Shown here in pieces: positions 36,766-48,999 of a stretch of DNA of 64,000 nt. Numbering within the stretch: the stretch's first letter is position 1; every line of letters starts with the position of its first letter. The notes under the pieces were generated by a model. It searched no databases. It was not told the origin of the DNA and worked only from the letters and a program-made list of their open reading frames with translations. Position numbers and translations under genes: made by a program. The stretch is from Platerodrilus igneus (lineage: Eukaryota; Arthropoda; Insecta; Coleoptera; Lycidae). The DNA lies in assembly GCA_036346225.1 (NCBI GenBank), contig JARFIW010001215.1:5222501-5286500 (forward strand), in the 5' to 3' direction.

Positions 36766-37075
36766 ACGTCATCCCCCCATTTCGAATGGATCTGCACCTT
36801 GCCGAAGTTCTAGATTACTAGAACAGGTGAAATGGCTTGCGTGTTCTAATGAGCTAAAGAGCCAAACTACAGGTCCAACCAAAGTAGTATGGTCGTTAGT
36901 GAGGAACCAGACGAAGATAGGTCCCCAAAAGAAGGCAGCGGCTCTTTCGGTACTTAGATTGGCAGAGACCATAGGGGTCGGTATGGCAGTCTAAGACACA
37001 CTACCGCGATGTGGAAGGCAACGGGAAATCACCACATTACCTCCCAAGTACACAGCGTACCTAAATTATAATAAA

Positions 37076-39963
37076 ATGATGGCATTCTCTGGGGTAAAAT
37101 ATTCCGGAGTTAAAATAGTCCCCCATTCGGATCTCCGGGAGGGGACTACTTCGGAGGATGCGATCGGAAAGTTAAGAATAAGAGTTGGGAACATTTTGCA
37201 AGTCGGAGCGTGGAATGTTAGAACTATGAAGCAAGTGGGTAAGCTAGAGAACCTAAAAATCGAAATGAATAGGTTATCACTAGACATAGTAGGGATCAGC
37301 GAAGTTCGGTGGCCAGAGGCGGGGGATTTTTGAAGTGGAGACTTCAGGGTAATTCATACAGGAGCAGAGGACGGAAATTTGGACGTGGGAATAGTTATGC
37401 GGAAAAAGATAGGATACTGTGTAGAAAATTACTTAAAAAAGAATGAAAGAGTACTCATGGTTAGATTAGAATCTAAATCGATAAACACAGTAATAATACA
37501 AGTATACATGCCCACCTCTAGCTACAGTGACGAAGAGGTAGAAGCGATCTACAAAGATATCGAAGACATATTAAGACACGTAAAAGGACGTGAAAATTTA
37601 ATAATTACGAGGAATGTTAATGCAGTGGTAGGTGAAGGTAGGGAAGGAGCGGTAGTAGGTTTATTTGGTTTAGGCACACGAAACGACAGGGGAAATAGAT
37701 TGGTAGAATTTTGCGACAAGAACAATTTAATCATTACAAACACATTATTTCAACATCATGCTAGAAGACGATATACGTGGAAGATGCCAGGAGATATAGG
37801 AAGATATCAAATAGATTACATTCTTGTTAGACAACGGTTTAGGAATCAATTAGAAGACTGTAGAAGCTACCCAGAAGCAGATATAGACACTGACCACAAC
37901 ATCGTAATTATGAAGGCCGCACTTAAATTTAAAAATTTGAAAAAAAACGGAAAAAGGCACTTGGACATACAGAAACTAAAAGAGAAAGATATTCAAGAAA
38001 GATTTGAAAAAAGGTCAAATGAATTGCTCAAAGATATCGGAAAAATATCTGATACTAAGGAAGTAGAAACAGAATGGAACAACATTAAATCCAGCCTCGA
38101 CATGGCGGCCAGAGATATTCTGGGGTATACACAAAAAGAAAATAAGAAACCCTGGATAACAAACGATATCCTGAATTTAATAGAAGAAAGACGAAAATAC
38201 AAAAATAACTCAGACGAAACGGGAAAGCAGAGATACAAAGCCATAAAATGGGAAATTATTCGCAAATGCAGGAAAGCTAAAGAACAATGGATTGATGAAA
38301 AGTGCAAAGAGGTACAAAGTAAGATGGAAGTAGGAAAGACAGATGAAGCCTACAAACTAATTAGAATCAATTTTGGGGCTATAAAAACGTATAGCAAAAA
38401 TATAAGGGACGCAGGAGGAAATGTCATTATAGAAAATGTAGAGAAAGTGGGTAGATGGCAAGAATATATAGGGAATTTATATGCAGGAGAAGAACTAACT
38501 GCATTAGAAAAAGAATCAGACATTAAAAATGATGTCTTGGGATATCCTATACTAAGAGATGAATTTGAATTAGCATTAAAGGGTCTGAAAAATGGTAAGG
38601 CGCCGGGTACAGATAAAGTGCAAGCGGAGACTCTAAATGCCGCTGGTCAAGCAGTAACAGAACGTCTCTTCCAACTTGTAAGCTATATGTATGAAACAGG
38701 CAAGATACCTAAAGATTTCAAACATAACATCATAGTAACTATACCAAAAAAGAAAGGCGCAGATAGATGTGAAAATTTTCGAACAATAAGTTTGACAGCA
38801 CACGTATCAAAAATATTAACTAGAATTGTACAAAGACGAATAAAAAAACGGGCTGAAGAAATACTAGGAGAAGACCAATTTGGGTTTAGGCGAAACAGGG
38901 GAACACAGGAGGCTATCTTAGCTCTGAGGGTGATAATGGAGAAAACAATAGAAAAAGGGGAAAGCGTGTATATAGGGTTTGTAGATCTGGAAAAAGCATT
39001 TGACAATGTAAAATGGAAAAAAATGATAGAAATACTCAAAAAGATTGGAATGAATTATAGGGATAGACGGATAGTACATAGCTTATACAAAGAGCAAACA
39101 GGAGTAATAGAATTAGAGCAGGAACGTAGAGAAGTAAACATCAGGAAAGGGGCGAGACAGGGATGTTCCCTATCCCCATTAATTTTTAACTTGTACATTG
39201 AAGAGGCAATGAATACTCTCAAATGCAGGAAGACATTCGGAATTACTATGCAGGGACAAAAAATTGATATGCTTAGATTTGCAGATGATATAGCGGTATT
39301 AGCATCTAGCAAGGAAGAGTTAGAAGCTGCTCTCAATGAAATGGAAACGGTTCTAACAGAGAGATACGGTATGAAAGTTAACAAAACTAAAACTAAAGTA
39401 CTAGTATGCAAAGGTGGGAAAAATAAATCAAAAACAAGAATACAAATATGTAACACGAACTTACAAGAGGTTAAGGATTTCTGCTACCTAAGAAGCCAAA
39501 TAACGCAAGATGGGAAAAGCACAAAAGATATAAAACAAAGATTAGCAGAAGGTCGTGCAACATTTAACAAGAAAAAGCAACTTATGTGTTCAAAGACAAC
39601 AAACATAGAAACAAGGAAAAGATTGCTTAAAACATATGTATGGGGCACAGCACTGTACGGCTGTGAAGCTTGGACAGTAGAAAAAGCAGACAAGAAAAAG
39701 GTAGAAGCCTTTGAAATGTGGTGCTACTAAAAATGGTAGGAGAAGAAAGAAATATGTGGAAAACGGTAAAAAATAGGAGAGATGGGATGATAGGTCACAT
39801 ACTACGGCATGAGGGAATAGTGCGGAATATACTAGAAGCAGAGATAGGAAAAAAGAGAAGAAGAGGTAAACCTAGGTTAGACTACTGCACACAGATAGTG
39901 AAAGATGTGGGTTGTAGGAATTTCAGGGAAATGTGTAGGCTAGCTCAGAATAGAAATCAATGA
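37076..39963 (+). pseudogene. LINE-A endonuclease-reverse transcriptase ORF with two main lesions
   Basis: The N-terminal part (37076-37333) has the APE endonuclease start (VGAWNVRTM, GISEVRW). A single TGA at 37331-37333 interrupts the frame, which then stays open from 37334 to 39730. Endonuclease blocks follow: IDYILV and DTDHNIV are present, but the expected G-D-x-N box reads RNVNAVV, losing a catalytic Asp. RT blocks come in order: NGKAPGTDK, TISLTAHVSKIL, QFGFRRNRGTQEA, FVDLEKAFDNV, GARQGCSLSPLIFNLY and the active site LRFADDIAVLA (about 39270-39305). After CEAWTVEKADKKKVEAFEMW a deletion of a few dozen bases shifts the frame. The C-terminus continues at 39718-39963 (IGHILRHEG, RRRGKPRLDYC, CRLAQNR). 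Probably inactive but young. Confidence 0.88.
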
Positions 39964-40136
39964 AGGTACGCATCCAAACAGTCCCAAGATGGATAAATTA
40001 ATGACGAAGAAGTAACTGCACTTAAACATGATATTTATTATAAGCAACTACAAGCATTGGATGGGCAATATTCTCGAATTATGGTGATTGCGGGAAAGCA
40101 TTTACTGGAAAACTATTATTTCGGCAAATGTCTAAG

Positions 40137-40180
40137 TGTTGGGGCATCTTGGCAGCCACAGGTTGCTTAACCCCCTTCAA
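40137..40180 (+). repeat. Conserved hairpin in the LINE-A 3' UTR
   Basis: GGGG, then GGCAGCC-aca-GGTTGC, then CCCCC can form a nested stem-loop. The same structure is at about 30415-30450 and 32693-32730 with sequence differences in loops and spacers. Possibly the RNA structure the LINE RT recognises; this is inference. Confidence 0.55.
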
Positions 40181-40238
40181 TAAATCTCGGGGAAATAGGG
40201 CATAATACTAGAAAACAATATAAGCAAACCCACTATTT

Positions 40239-42745
40239 CTAAGTTCTGTTTTTTAAATAAATAACACGCCTCGGAGTGTCATTTATTTCTGATAAATCAA
40301 GATTTAATAAACTTGCAATACCTTGTCCTTTTCTGAAGAAACTAATAGTTTTAAATACTTCTTCATTACTAAGGCTGTTTTTGAATTCCACATTATGGGT
40401 TCTTCCAAATTTTAGCCAACTAATGTTGTTCAGCTTAAATTCTTTCGTTTTTTGTACAGGTCCCTTGGTGTATAAATCTGAAAATGCGAAGAAATCAGCC
40501 AACTGCATCACACTTACTTTAAACTTATTTTTTTGCTTGCCGATCGTACCAGTTGGCAACAATCTCGTGGAATATGAATATCAAAAGAAGATCTTTTTTT
40601 TGCTCTTTCAATCACTGAGTGATCAATATCACATTCTAAATGCGTATGACCAGGGACTCAACGTTTATGGCAGATTACTTCCAAACTTGAATGTTTATGG
40701 AGAGCATATTGAAACATTGATAAAACTATGTTATTTTTATTCTGCCCTCCACAGGTGTCTGAATAAAATGTAACAGTTCTAACATTTTCTGGTATCAGAT
40801 AAATAAACTTATACAGGCAGGAAGCAATCTCATTAGCTCCTCTACCTGCTATTGTTTCTGGCCACATAAAATGAATCGATTCACCAGAGTTGCAGTTGTG
40901 TATGGTTAGGTTATATGTTGACAACTGCCTTAAATAGAACATCTTGTTGGTAGATAAACAAGGTGTTGGTAGAACTTGTTGTAGATCAAATACACAAGTG
41001 AGTTCTTGTCCATTAGATGTAATGCTAATCTCTTTATCGTGTCTTTTCCCTTCATAAGCCAATTCCGTTGCAGCTTTTAAGTTTTAGTTTTTCTTTTTCA
41101 TACTCAGAGTTTTTTCTTGAGCTATCAGGGCATCACATTTGCTACAAGTATTATTTTTTGGTTTTTTAAATTTCAAACCCATTTTAGCAAACTCCTTGCT
41201 ATAAATTGTTATAGAAACTGGGTTGTCTGGATATTTCTCGCAATATAGTTTATGAATGGTGTTTAAGTTAGTAGGCAAATATTTTTTGTCACTGTGCTTT
41301 CTAAGCTGGAAATGAATTTATATGCTTTCTTACTTCATGAATTCTAGAGTCACTAGTTTTATGTGCACGAGTATGTTTCCCACGTTGGTCCTTGTGAGTT
41401 ACTCAGCTATTAGAAGAAAGTTTATTTAGCATGGAACAAGTGATAAATTTTTCAGTTTCTCCAAGTGTATTTAGGAAACAGGTCTTGCAAACTTTATGTT
41501 CGCTTTTGTCAATTAAGAATTTATAGGTGTAGGAATATTGCCTCTTCTTATGTATCTTGCCTTCGTGTTTTTTTATTTTAATCTGAGTATCTTCAGCTTT
41601 AACCAGGCTTGCAATAAATGTTACTCTTCGATTGTGAGTCCCTAACGACCAATATTCATTAAATATTTTGTCTGTAATAGGTTCAGTAAGAAAATCTTTA
41701 CATTTGGATCTGCAATTATTTCCTAGAGGTTTTAAACACATATTGTTCACTATTTTTTGTTTCGCTGTAACATAGCTTTTGCCAACACTTCTTCTTTGTT
41801 TCTTCTCTTGAACCGAGTTTGATTGAATGTGCTTTTTTGCTACTTGTGTTGTATTGTTGGAACTAACTGATTCACCACTGGTATTGCAGTCGTAATTTTG
41901 GCTATTATTCTCAAGTGATACTGATATTATATCTGACTGTTCCATAATTTCTCCTACAGCAGATTCTAAAACTTCTATAAACATTGAGTGGGTAAGTAGG
42001 TTTGTAGCTATGAATATAATACTGTAATTTCTATTTATGTTTATAATATTTTCTCCTGTAAAGTCATTAATACTGGTGTAATTTGTTTCATGTTTGAGAA
42101 CTTCTAAAAAAAAATAAGAACATATTATTCTAATTATAATTCTTATAATAGCAATATAATCCATAATTTTATCTTGGGAAATATTAATATCTAGATCATT
42201 ACCTGCATTTTGATTTCACATTTTGCATAGCACATTGTCAGATAACATTTTTTACATACCTTTTTCATGTACTAATAGTCCATTCTCTATGTTTTCGAAA
42301 TCACTTTCCCATATTGTGCTGCCAGTTGGTGGTGATTCTTTACTGAAATTCTCAGTCACAGCACTGTCCATCCCCTTAATTGCTAAACCCAGGGAATTAT
42401 CTAAAACTTGTAAAAAATAATCTAACAAAAAAATCCGTAGAAACTGATCAAAAACTGTTACACTTGTACAAAGATAATGATATCCTTGGGTTGCTTGTTT
42501 ATAGTATAGCATAGCTATCATTTCAGATATTCTCATATGTAAAATCAGATAAGCTTAAATACATAAACAAGAAATTAGAATTATTTATTAACCCATGGGA
42601 AAATAAACCTATAGAGACCTTAGTGTAAGATTATAGAATTACCATTAATTTCGTAATCTATTTCAGTGTCTTCGATCCTTGCACTTGGCTCATCGTTAGC
42701 TGTTTGTTCTTCTGGATCTATAGCCGCAGCAAAATCTAATGCCAT
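40239..42745 (-). pseudogene. DUF7869-type protein gene, multi-exon, disabled
   Basis: Minus-strand coding pieces match the widespread family I know as DUF7869 proteins (function unknown, transposase-like). A candidate start exon (42745-42643, MALDFAAAIDPEEQTANDEP) and exons at 42406-42260 and 42107-about 42040 give an acidic N-terminus. All of these begin after good acceptors and join in phase. The main exon (41974-40239) reads VGKSYVTAKQK, NNCRSKCKDFLTE, KVCKTCFLNTLG, NNTCSKCDALI, CVFDLQQVLPTP, AGRGANEIASCLYKF, FYSDTCGGQNKNN, GHTHLECDIDHSVIERAKK and a C-terminal ISWLKFG block. Lesions: a frame break and loss near 41285-41405, in-frame stops near 41082 and 40656, and a frameshift in an A-run near 40563. 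The Asp of SDTCGGQN and the Glu of HLE may be catalytic-type acids; that is inference. Confidence 0.72.
42260..42406 (-). CDS. Exon of the DUF7869-type pseudogene
   Basis: 147 bases between TTTTTTACAAG and GTATGT; encodes VLDNSLGLAIKGMDSAVTEN and WESDFENIENGLLVHEK. Phase 1 at both ends, in phase with the start exon 42643-42745. The neighbouring exons also begin with a V-L-[ED]-type motif (EVLKHE, EVLESA), hinting at exon duplication. Confidence 0.6.
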
Positions 42746-42972
42746 ATTATTGAATTCGACGGTGTATACACCTAAGGATATTCTGTCTAGTACGATATGA
42801 TATTAATTAGCTATTTTATCTATATATGATTTTGTTAAAAGTTGCATGTTTTACACCTGTTTCTGTAAGTGTTAAAATGCACAATTAAAATGTAACAATT
42901 ATTTACATTGTTTAAAAATGCAATCGGGCGTAATTTTTGTACTGCAGAATTTGGGTCAGGTAAAACACTTAC

Positions 42973-43019
42973 AGGATCCTCTGAATCAAAACTGTATACA
43001 ACAGCCCCATCTCTAATTC
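42973..43019 (-). other. Possible extra upstream exon
   Basis: 47 bases between TTATAATAG and GTAAGT; reads GIRDGAVVYSFDSEDP. Acceptor and donor are good, and it lies 230 bases upstream of the DUF7869 start exon. It could be an alternative 5' exon or chance. Confidence 0.3.
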
Positions 43020-43398
43020 CTATTATAATATAAAAAAACAAATAACAATTTTATTAATAAAAATAGTATATACAATAACACATTAGACACTTATCACAAT
43101 TATTTTCTAGTTAACTAAATTGCATTATCACTTTGAGGTTCGTCAACTTTCTGTTTTGATCTAAAATTTAATTCGTAGTAATCCAATACCCATAGTAGTA
43201 TACAGAAAACTGATAAACAAGAGGCAGCATGTAAAGTATATATATAGGAATTTGTTAAATCATGCACTGTACCTAAAAAATATTTAAGGATATAATACAG
43301 TCGCTATAGTAATAAAACTATTTTTGGTTCTATAATGCTCATTAAATGTTATTTAAATATAGCTAGATATAGTAATACCAAACGCAAGACTACGAAAC
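43020..43398. other. Unassigned AT-rich sequence
   Basis: Nothing recognised before the solo LTR. Confidence 0.5.
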
Positions 43399-43402
43399 AC
43401 CC

Positions 43403-44047
43403 TGTTACATGCCAAAAATTGGCATTGCACACTTTTTAATTTGTGAGTGAATTCGCACCAATATTTTTAAAAAATAGATTTGTGCATTTCTATCACTTCC
43501 GACAGTTGCGTCGGCGCAAGAGAATGCGCAGACGTGGAGTGAGGAAGAAAGTGCGCGGTTTCCGACACGATTATTAGCCAACAAGACGTCGAACAGTGAT
43601 GTTTATCTGTACCGCCCTTTTGGCTTTTCTTTTTCAGAATGTAGGTTTTCCTTGCCTCTATCGTCTATCGTTACCTTCACCTTATTCTTTCGTCCTGCCT
43701 ACAAACAAAAGAAGAGGAAAGACAAATTAATCTGGTTTCAACAATGGCTAACCCGAACCACGCCCAACAACGCCGAGATCTATGGAAATGAATATGGCTC
43801 CTGCCGCAAGAATAACCGCAAAGTCGTGAAGAGCTCCACATTTATTTGTGAGTACATTTTATCTTTTTCTTTAAGGCGTCTCTTGTATCACTGTAAACTA
43901 TTTTGTATGTGATACAATTTGAGACGCAATTATGACGTAATATCTTGTTGTGCAATATTATGTACGCTTTAGTATGTATTGCCAACTATCGTAGTGGCTC
44001 CGACACGCGCGCGCGGGACTTTAACGGTTATACCTTAGACTATAACA
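43403..44047 (+). mobile_element. Solo LTR, short family, TSD ACCC
   Basis: Starts TGTTACATGCC with the palindrome GCCAAAAATTGGC and ends GACTATAACA. ACCC flanks at 43399-43402 and 44048-44051. Carries the family cassette: polypyrimidine acceptor TTCTTTTTCAG near 43637 and donor TTGTGAGTACATTTT near 43847. The plus-strand ORF at 43652-43912 lies inside it and shows no protein family. Confidence 0.88.
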
Positions 44048-44277
44048 ACCCACCTTCATTTATTTCCATATTAAATAAGCGCATCATCTCTGAACAATTA
44101 GAAAATACTCTATTAACATTAAAGAACTTATGTGTTATTCTGACGAGGATCAAGCTCCTTTTAGTTTGTAACTTTTTATAAATACTGTTATCATATGTTT
44201 AAAGTATGCTATTTTCTGAACTTTGTGTGACTTCTTCTTGGTAATGTTGTTACAGACGTTCAGCAATCGAGTGATCA

Positions 44278-47200
44278 CTATAAGCAAATGGGAAATGAAT
44301 TTTTCCCACGAATGGGGAATAGAATAGGTTTCCCGGTAGTGAAGTGAACACTTTTTAGTGCCTTGGAGTAGTAAGCTGCTGCAATGACTACTGCAAGGGA
44401 AGACTTACATTTTATCCGTTTTCCTTCCTTTATGTTTTTATGTATTCTTAGGTCTCTCCCTCTACAACAGAAGGCATGCAATGAAATAAGTTTGGGACCA
44501 AAGTATAACCGATCATTGAGCGAATAGTGTGAAGAATTGGGAGCAGAACCGTTGATCACTACACAAAACTTGGTAGTGCTACTGCTCTCGTCCGAAGGCT
44601 TATTAGTGATTTCCATGAGACCTAGGGAAAGGTAGTTTTGAAGAAATTCCTGGTAAATTTGTTTCTGTTCCCGGAAGCGAGACAAACGTCTTTCCAAATT
44701 AGCACAGCCTTTATAAGTATTAAGCCCATTATGTCCAAGAGAAAGTACGATGCTATTAAATGGTAAAGATAAAGATAGCACCCTGTTTCGTCACGGGAAT
44801 GTGCTCAAGAAATTGCTCTTCGCAATAAGCATCTTCAGGAAAAATAGTCCGAGGCATATTAATTTCCTCCACTTCCTAGAATCTTTGGGCTTCTTTATCC
44901 AAAGTTTCGGAAACTACAAGAAGCGAAATAAAATTAGAAGGATCGAGTATGTCAGACACTTGTTCTAACAGAATATACCCAAACATGGTTCTCACCACAG
45001 TGGGATACTCCAGAAAAATCTCAGAATACTCCAAAAATAATATTTGAGCAGATATTTTGACTCCTAAGAGCAAATCCATCAGAGCAGATTTATAAAAACT
45101 AGGGTCGGCTAGTTGTATACTTCAAAATTTCTTTAAAACGTCTAAAGGCACTGAATGCCCAAGAATGTTTCCGGTAATTTCAGGAAAAATACATGCTGTG
45201 AGACACAATAGGAAACTAATAGACAATTTTCCACACCCTTAGAACGCACTGAACTATTGGAAATCCCAGTGATTTGTCTATAATCGTATGAACGCTTAAG
45301 GCACATACACTTAGTGCATACTTCAGAAATTGCGTTTATTTGTGGCTCTGTATCTAAAACACAGCATACTCACTGTAGATTACCATTAAGTTCCATAATT
45401 CTTGCATGCATAGTGCCCAGTAGCACTGTACAATTTTTCAGGATATTAGAAACAATACAAGTAGAAGTATCTGCAGGGGGGCTAATCAAAGGACCCTCTA
45501 CAGCTTGTAAAGTATTTGACGGCGCAGCAAGCTATTGCTTCGAATCAGAATGTAATAAAGTTTATGCAATGAACAATTATTACAGCTTCCGTTAGAACTG
45601 CAACAACTTTTATGGATACCTAGGCACTTGACACAAAGAAAGTGTTTATTGGCTGCATTGTAACGATCCGTAATACTTAATGCTTTAAAATTTAAACAGT
45701 CATAGATTCTATGAGCACCTTCGCAATAAAGACAAGAGAAAGGTCGTTTTAATTTGCCCTTAGTGACAGTCGAAGCATTTTTAACAAGTAAAGAATAGTT
45801 TGAACTAAATTGATTTGAAACCCTTTTCTAGTTTCGTCTTTCTGCAGTTCAGAAGTAATGCTTTGTAATTCAAAAAGCTGTTTTGAAGTAGAGAGAACCG
45901 ACCTACCGTCATATCGAATACATTTTGAGCTTTGAAGTCTAGGTTTCAGTAGCATAAAGACAGCAAAAGACATTCAGCGACATCTTCTATATTTGGGGCT
46001 GCCTACATAGCACTTACCATGTTGAAATTAACGTTAATAAAAACAGAGCCACTACATTTGTATTGCAAAATTTTATTTAAAAACAAATTAATTGTCCAAC
46101 ATGAACCATCGTAACGATCTACCAATGTTTTCCTAGCCTTATTGTATAGCTCAGCAAGTATTTCAAGATCACAAATACTAGCCAAAGATTCACTCTTAAG
46201 CAGGGAACTAAGATAGATAAATTTAGTAGCCTTAGGTAAGGCCGAGTTTGAATTCACAAGATTAACAAAAAGAGTTTTGAACGTGAACCACTTGACTGGA
46301 AAAAGTTGGCATCTAGGGGAGTTTCAAATGAATAATCAAAGTATTATTGTCAGTACTGATTGCTTTAGTTCAGAACCAGCGATAGATCGCTCCTGAAGGT
46401 CTAAATATCTCGCCCTAGTGATGTTCGACAGATCATCGAAAGCAGACCTATTTGCCTTTACCTGAAGCTTAGCTTCAACCGTTAAATTGTAATTTATTAT
46501 TTCGCAATGCAATGCCTCATAGTTATGTTCTAATTTATCAAAGCTTTAGCTTGTAACGCATGTTACGTGCCAATCAAATTGGCCCTTAAACATTGTGTTT
46601 AGGTTAAGTTTGATGTGCGGATGTTTCGCGTCATAATTTCAAAAGACGCGGTGCGCGGAATTTTAAAAGACTAGGCGCGTACTTCCGATACGTCACAGTG
46701 CGTTTGCGCAGATCGCGCGACGCTAGAGGGTTGGACGAATACTGGACAAAGAGTGGGGAAAAGTGGTGAGAGTTTTCCGTTAGACGCTTGAACGGGGCTG
46801 TTTGCCTTTGATCTTCAAGGAGTGTGGACGCTTTGAGGTATCGTATCGTGCTTATCTTATCTATGTAGACTTCCTTTGCCTAAGTGTTTTTGTCTGTTGC
46901 CTTTACCTAGTATTCCCGTCATTCCCTGCATAGGTAGGTAATCTGCAACCTAGGCGAAACGTACTCCACGACCCTGGACGACAAACTCATGATTGCCGTA
47001 GTTGGCAGGAGTCACCATCTTTAACTACCGTAAAAAGGGCCAGCATGCCGCCCTTATGGATGTGCTGACGCTGTCTTAACGTACCCCGAAGGACGATAGG
47101 CGTACTTCGTGGAAATCTGGACCTATCATGTGAGTAAATTCTGTATTATTTATTGCCTTAATTTTGTGTAAATTTTCCGGTTATGGCGCAATATATTTTG

Positions 47201-47500
47201 TGCACTGGTGACGTCATTGGTAGTTTGCAACGCGGAATCTGTAATAAGGTTCGCGCTTACATCCGCCAGGGGCGTTGCTCGCTTTCTTATTAATTGCACT
47301 TGCGCGATGTATTTATGAACTCTTAAACTGTAATTATCGACTTCTTTTAACGGTATTACCGACTTTTAAATTGTAAGAACTATCACCAGCTAAATTGTAA
47401 TACGCATGCAACCTGGATATACAAGAAGTTTTGGTAAAGTCTACCATTTCTGTCATACGACTAGAGATGCTCTCTAATCTAGTTCTAATTGGGCTTTTGT
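44278..47500 (-). pseudogene. BEL/Pao retrotransposon remnant: gag, CCHC, protease, start of RT
   Basis: Minus-strand order: gag N-terminus (LDLQERSIAG, TRARYLDLQ) at 46.35-47.5 kb, split by the LTR 46561-47402; gag core (LPKATKFIYLSSLLKSESLA, LYNKARKTLVDRYDGS) at 46.0-46.26 kb; a CCHC knuckle CLYCEGAHRIYDC and CVKCLGIHKSC at 45.6-45.75 kb. The protease area (VLLGTMHARI, CCVLDTEPQINAISE at 45.3-45.45 kb) has the DSG triad replaced by DTE. Then come LLLGVKISAQIL, PTVVRTMFGYIL (45.0 kb) and the pre-RT domain (ANLERRLSRFREQKQIYQEF, STTKFCVVINGSAP, SLNDRLYFGPKL) at 44.5-44.7 kb. RT proper, integrase and LTRs are missing. After GPKL, about 44278-44430 belongs to another repeat. Frame breaks are frequent. 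Confidence 0.82.
46561..47402 (+). mobile_element. Solo LTR, short family (842 bp), TSD CGCA, inside BEL/Pao gag
   Basis: Starts TGTTACGTGCC with the palindrome GCCAATCAAATTGGC and ends TTGTAATA (final CA to TA). CGCA flanks at 46557-46560 and 47403-47406, and the gag frame resumes on either side. It is longer than its relatives because of extra sequence in the middle. The donor motif ATGTGAGTAAATT is at about 47125. Confidence 0.85.
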
Positions 47501-48239
47501 AGCCATAATAATTTCTAAGAATAGCAAAGAAAATAGGATTTGCAAAATTGTTTAGTGCAATGCAATTAAATTATAGCAACGTTCACAATAGCGCAAATGT
47601 ATTAAAATTAATTAATTGAATTAAATTGCAATACTAAATTTTAGTTATACTGAAATAAATCACCACAAATAGAAATTACGTTTGTAATGTTTGTAAACAC
47701 TGATTTATTACTTAGAATATAAACAAACGTATAGCTATGGTAACGTCACAGGCTTATGGAATTAACAACTCCTGCTTTGATAACTGCGAACAAACGTTGA
47801 CCGTCTACCCTTTTAACCAAATAACGCTTTAATGTTAGAATAACATTGAAACAAGAAAGAAATGTTTGCACGAAATCACCGTTCAAACTAACATTCGTTC
47901 TTGTAAGGAACAAAAAATGTAATCGTTTCGATGCTATTTTAGAGCTAGGAGCATGGTTTGTTAGCTGATTCGGTTTAAATACAATAAAGTGCATAGAATA
48001 CAAGAAACAAAAACAGCAATAATCACTTATCTTCAGTCGCCCGTGTTTATGCTAGAATAAAACAATTGAGGAAGGCGAAGAAGGAAGTATCGCCTTTACT
48101 GAACACATTTACACAGACGTACCTGATCAGATTACTGATTATAAGCAATACACTATTTATTAGAGTTGAATTAAAACCGTAACAAATGACTTCGTTGTCA
48201 TACTGGCTTACGGTTAACAACGCAAAGTGGATAATCGCA
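47501..48239. other. Unassigned sequence
   Basis: No recognised gene. The 85-codon minus ORF at 47746-48003 has no known motif. Confidence 0.45.
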
Positions 48240-48965
48240 AATTAATAAGAAGGGATTAATAGGCATAAACATTTATATCAATTGTTCCAGCCAAAATTTT
48301 CCATTTAAAAAATAATATACCAAATGCACATTCTACAGTCCGTTGTTAAAAGTTACCTGTTCCAAATTCAATGACTTTCTGGAATACGGTTTTGTTAAAT
48401 TTTCGTTCAACAGATATGCTTCATCAGCAATAAAAACATGGAGAACTTTATGATTGAAATTCGGTAAATGCCTATACTCTGGAATACCCAACTTATTTGC
48501 GTCTAATAATTTTGAAAGTGTGTAAGCTCGAAAAGTACCACAATAACTTTGTTGCCATATCCACTAACGCTTATCGAGATTAATCTATGATAATCATCCA
48601 CAAGTCCTTGTAAAACTGTGGGGGAAAAATTTTCTTGTAGTTGAAGTATATGGAACCTGAGTGCTATGGACATGTTTATCCTGTTTCCCGTCCAATGCTC
48701 CGATGCAGTTAAGAAAATTTCATACTTTTTCTTATTCTTCAGCAATACGTATAAAATCTAATGTGTCAGGCGGTTTCATATGAATAGGTTGGAACGTTTC
48801 CCAAAGATCATCACACGCATCTTTAACGATTTTCCCAAAAGTGGAAGTGCCCATTCTAAACGAAAATACCAATGTTTTGCAACTTACATCCTGTGGCAAG
48901 ATACCTCACAAAACCAAGCTCATAATTTTAAAGATGACAAAATCGAAAGTAAAGTTAACTATTGA
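48240..48965 (-). pseudogene. PIF/Harbinger transposase remnant (HARBI1-like, DDE domain)
   Basis: Minus-strand pieces: FRMGTSTFGKIVKDACDDLW, QPIHMKPPD (48.8-48.9 kb), a degraded first catalytic strand (ASEHWTGNRINM, where the family has an A-x-D-G-K-H type motif), LVDDYHRLISISVSGYGNK, GIPEYRHLPN, HVFIADEAYLLNENL (third-strand ADEA motif) and VECAFGILFFKWKIL (48.25-48.35 kb). At least three frameshifts. HARBI1-type transposases need a Myb/MADF-like partner for nuclear import and DNA binding; a candidate lies next to it on the plus strand. Confidence 0.8.
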
Positions 48966-48999
48966 ATTCTGTTCATAGTTCTCTCCTATCAAAAATTCA

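Larger units (their letters stand above)
36766..40228 (+). mobile_element. LINE-A: nearly full-length non-LTR retrotransposon (APE endonuclease + RT)
   Basis: About 310 bases of 5' leader (including ATGGCAGTCT, CGCGATGTGGAAGGCAACGG and ACCACATTACC) precede one long protein frame. About 260 bases of 3' UTR follow, ending after a conserved hairpin (40137-40180) and GGGAAATAGGG. There is no LTR or inverted repeat, as expected for target-primed elements. The clade is uncertain: an RTE-like affiliation is likely from the endonuclease style and the short C-terminus. It is the apparent parent of the fragments at 24.6, 30.4 and 32.7-33.6 kb. Confidence 0.8.

Noticed and set aside
43652..43912. 86-codon ORF
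   Set aside because: Lies wholly inside a solo LTR and is broken in the other copies of the family.
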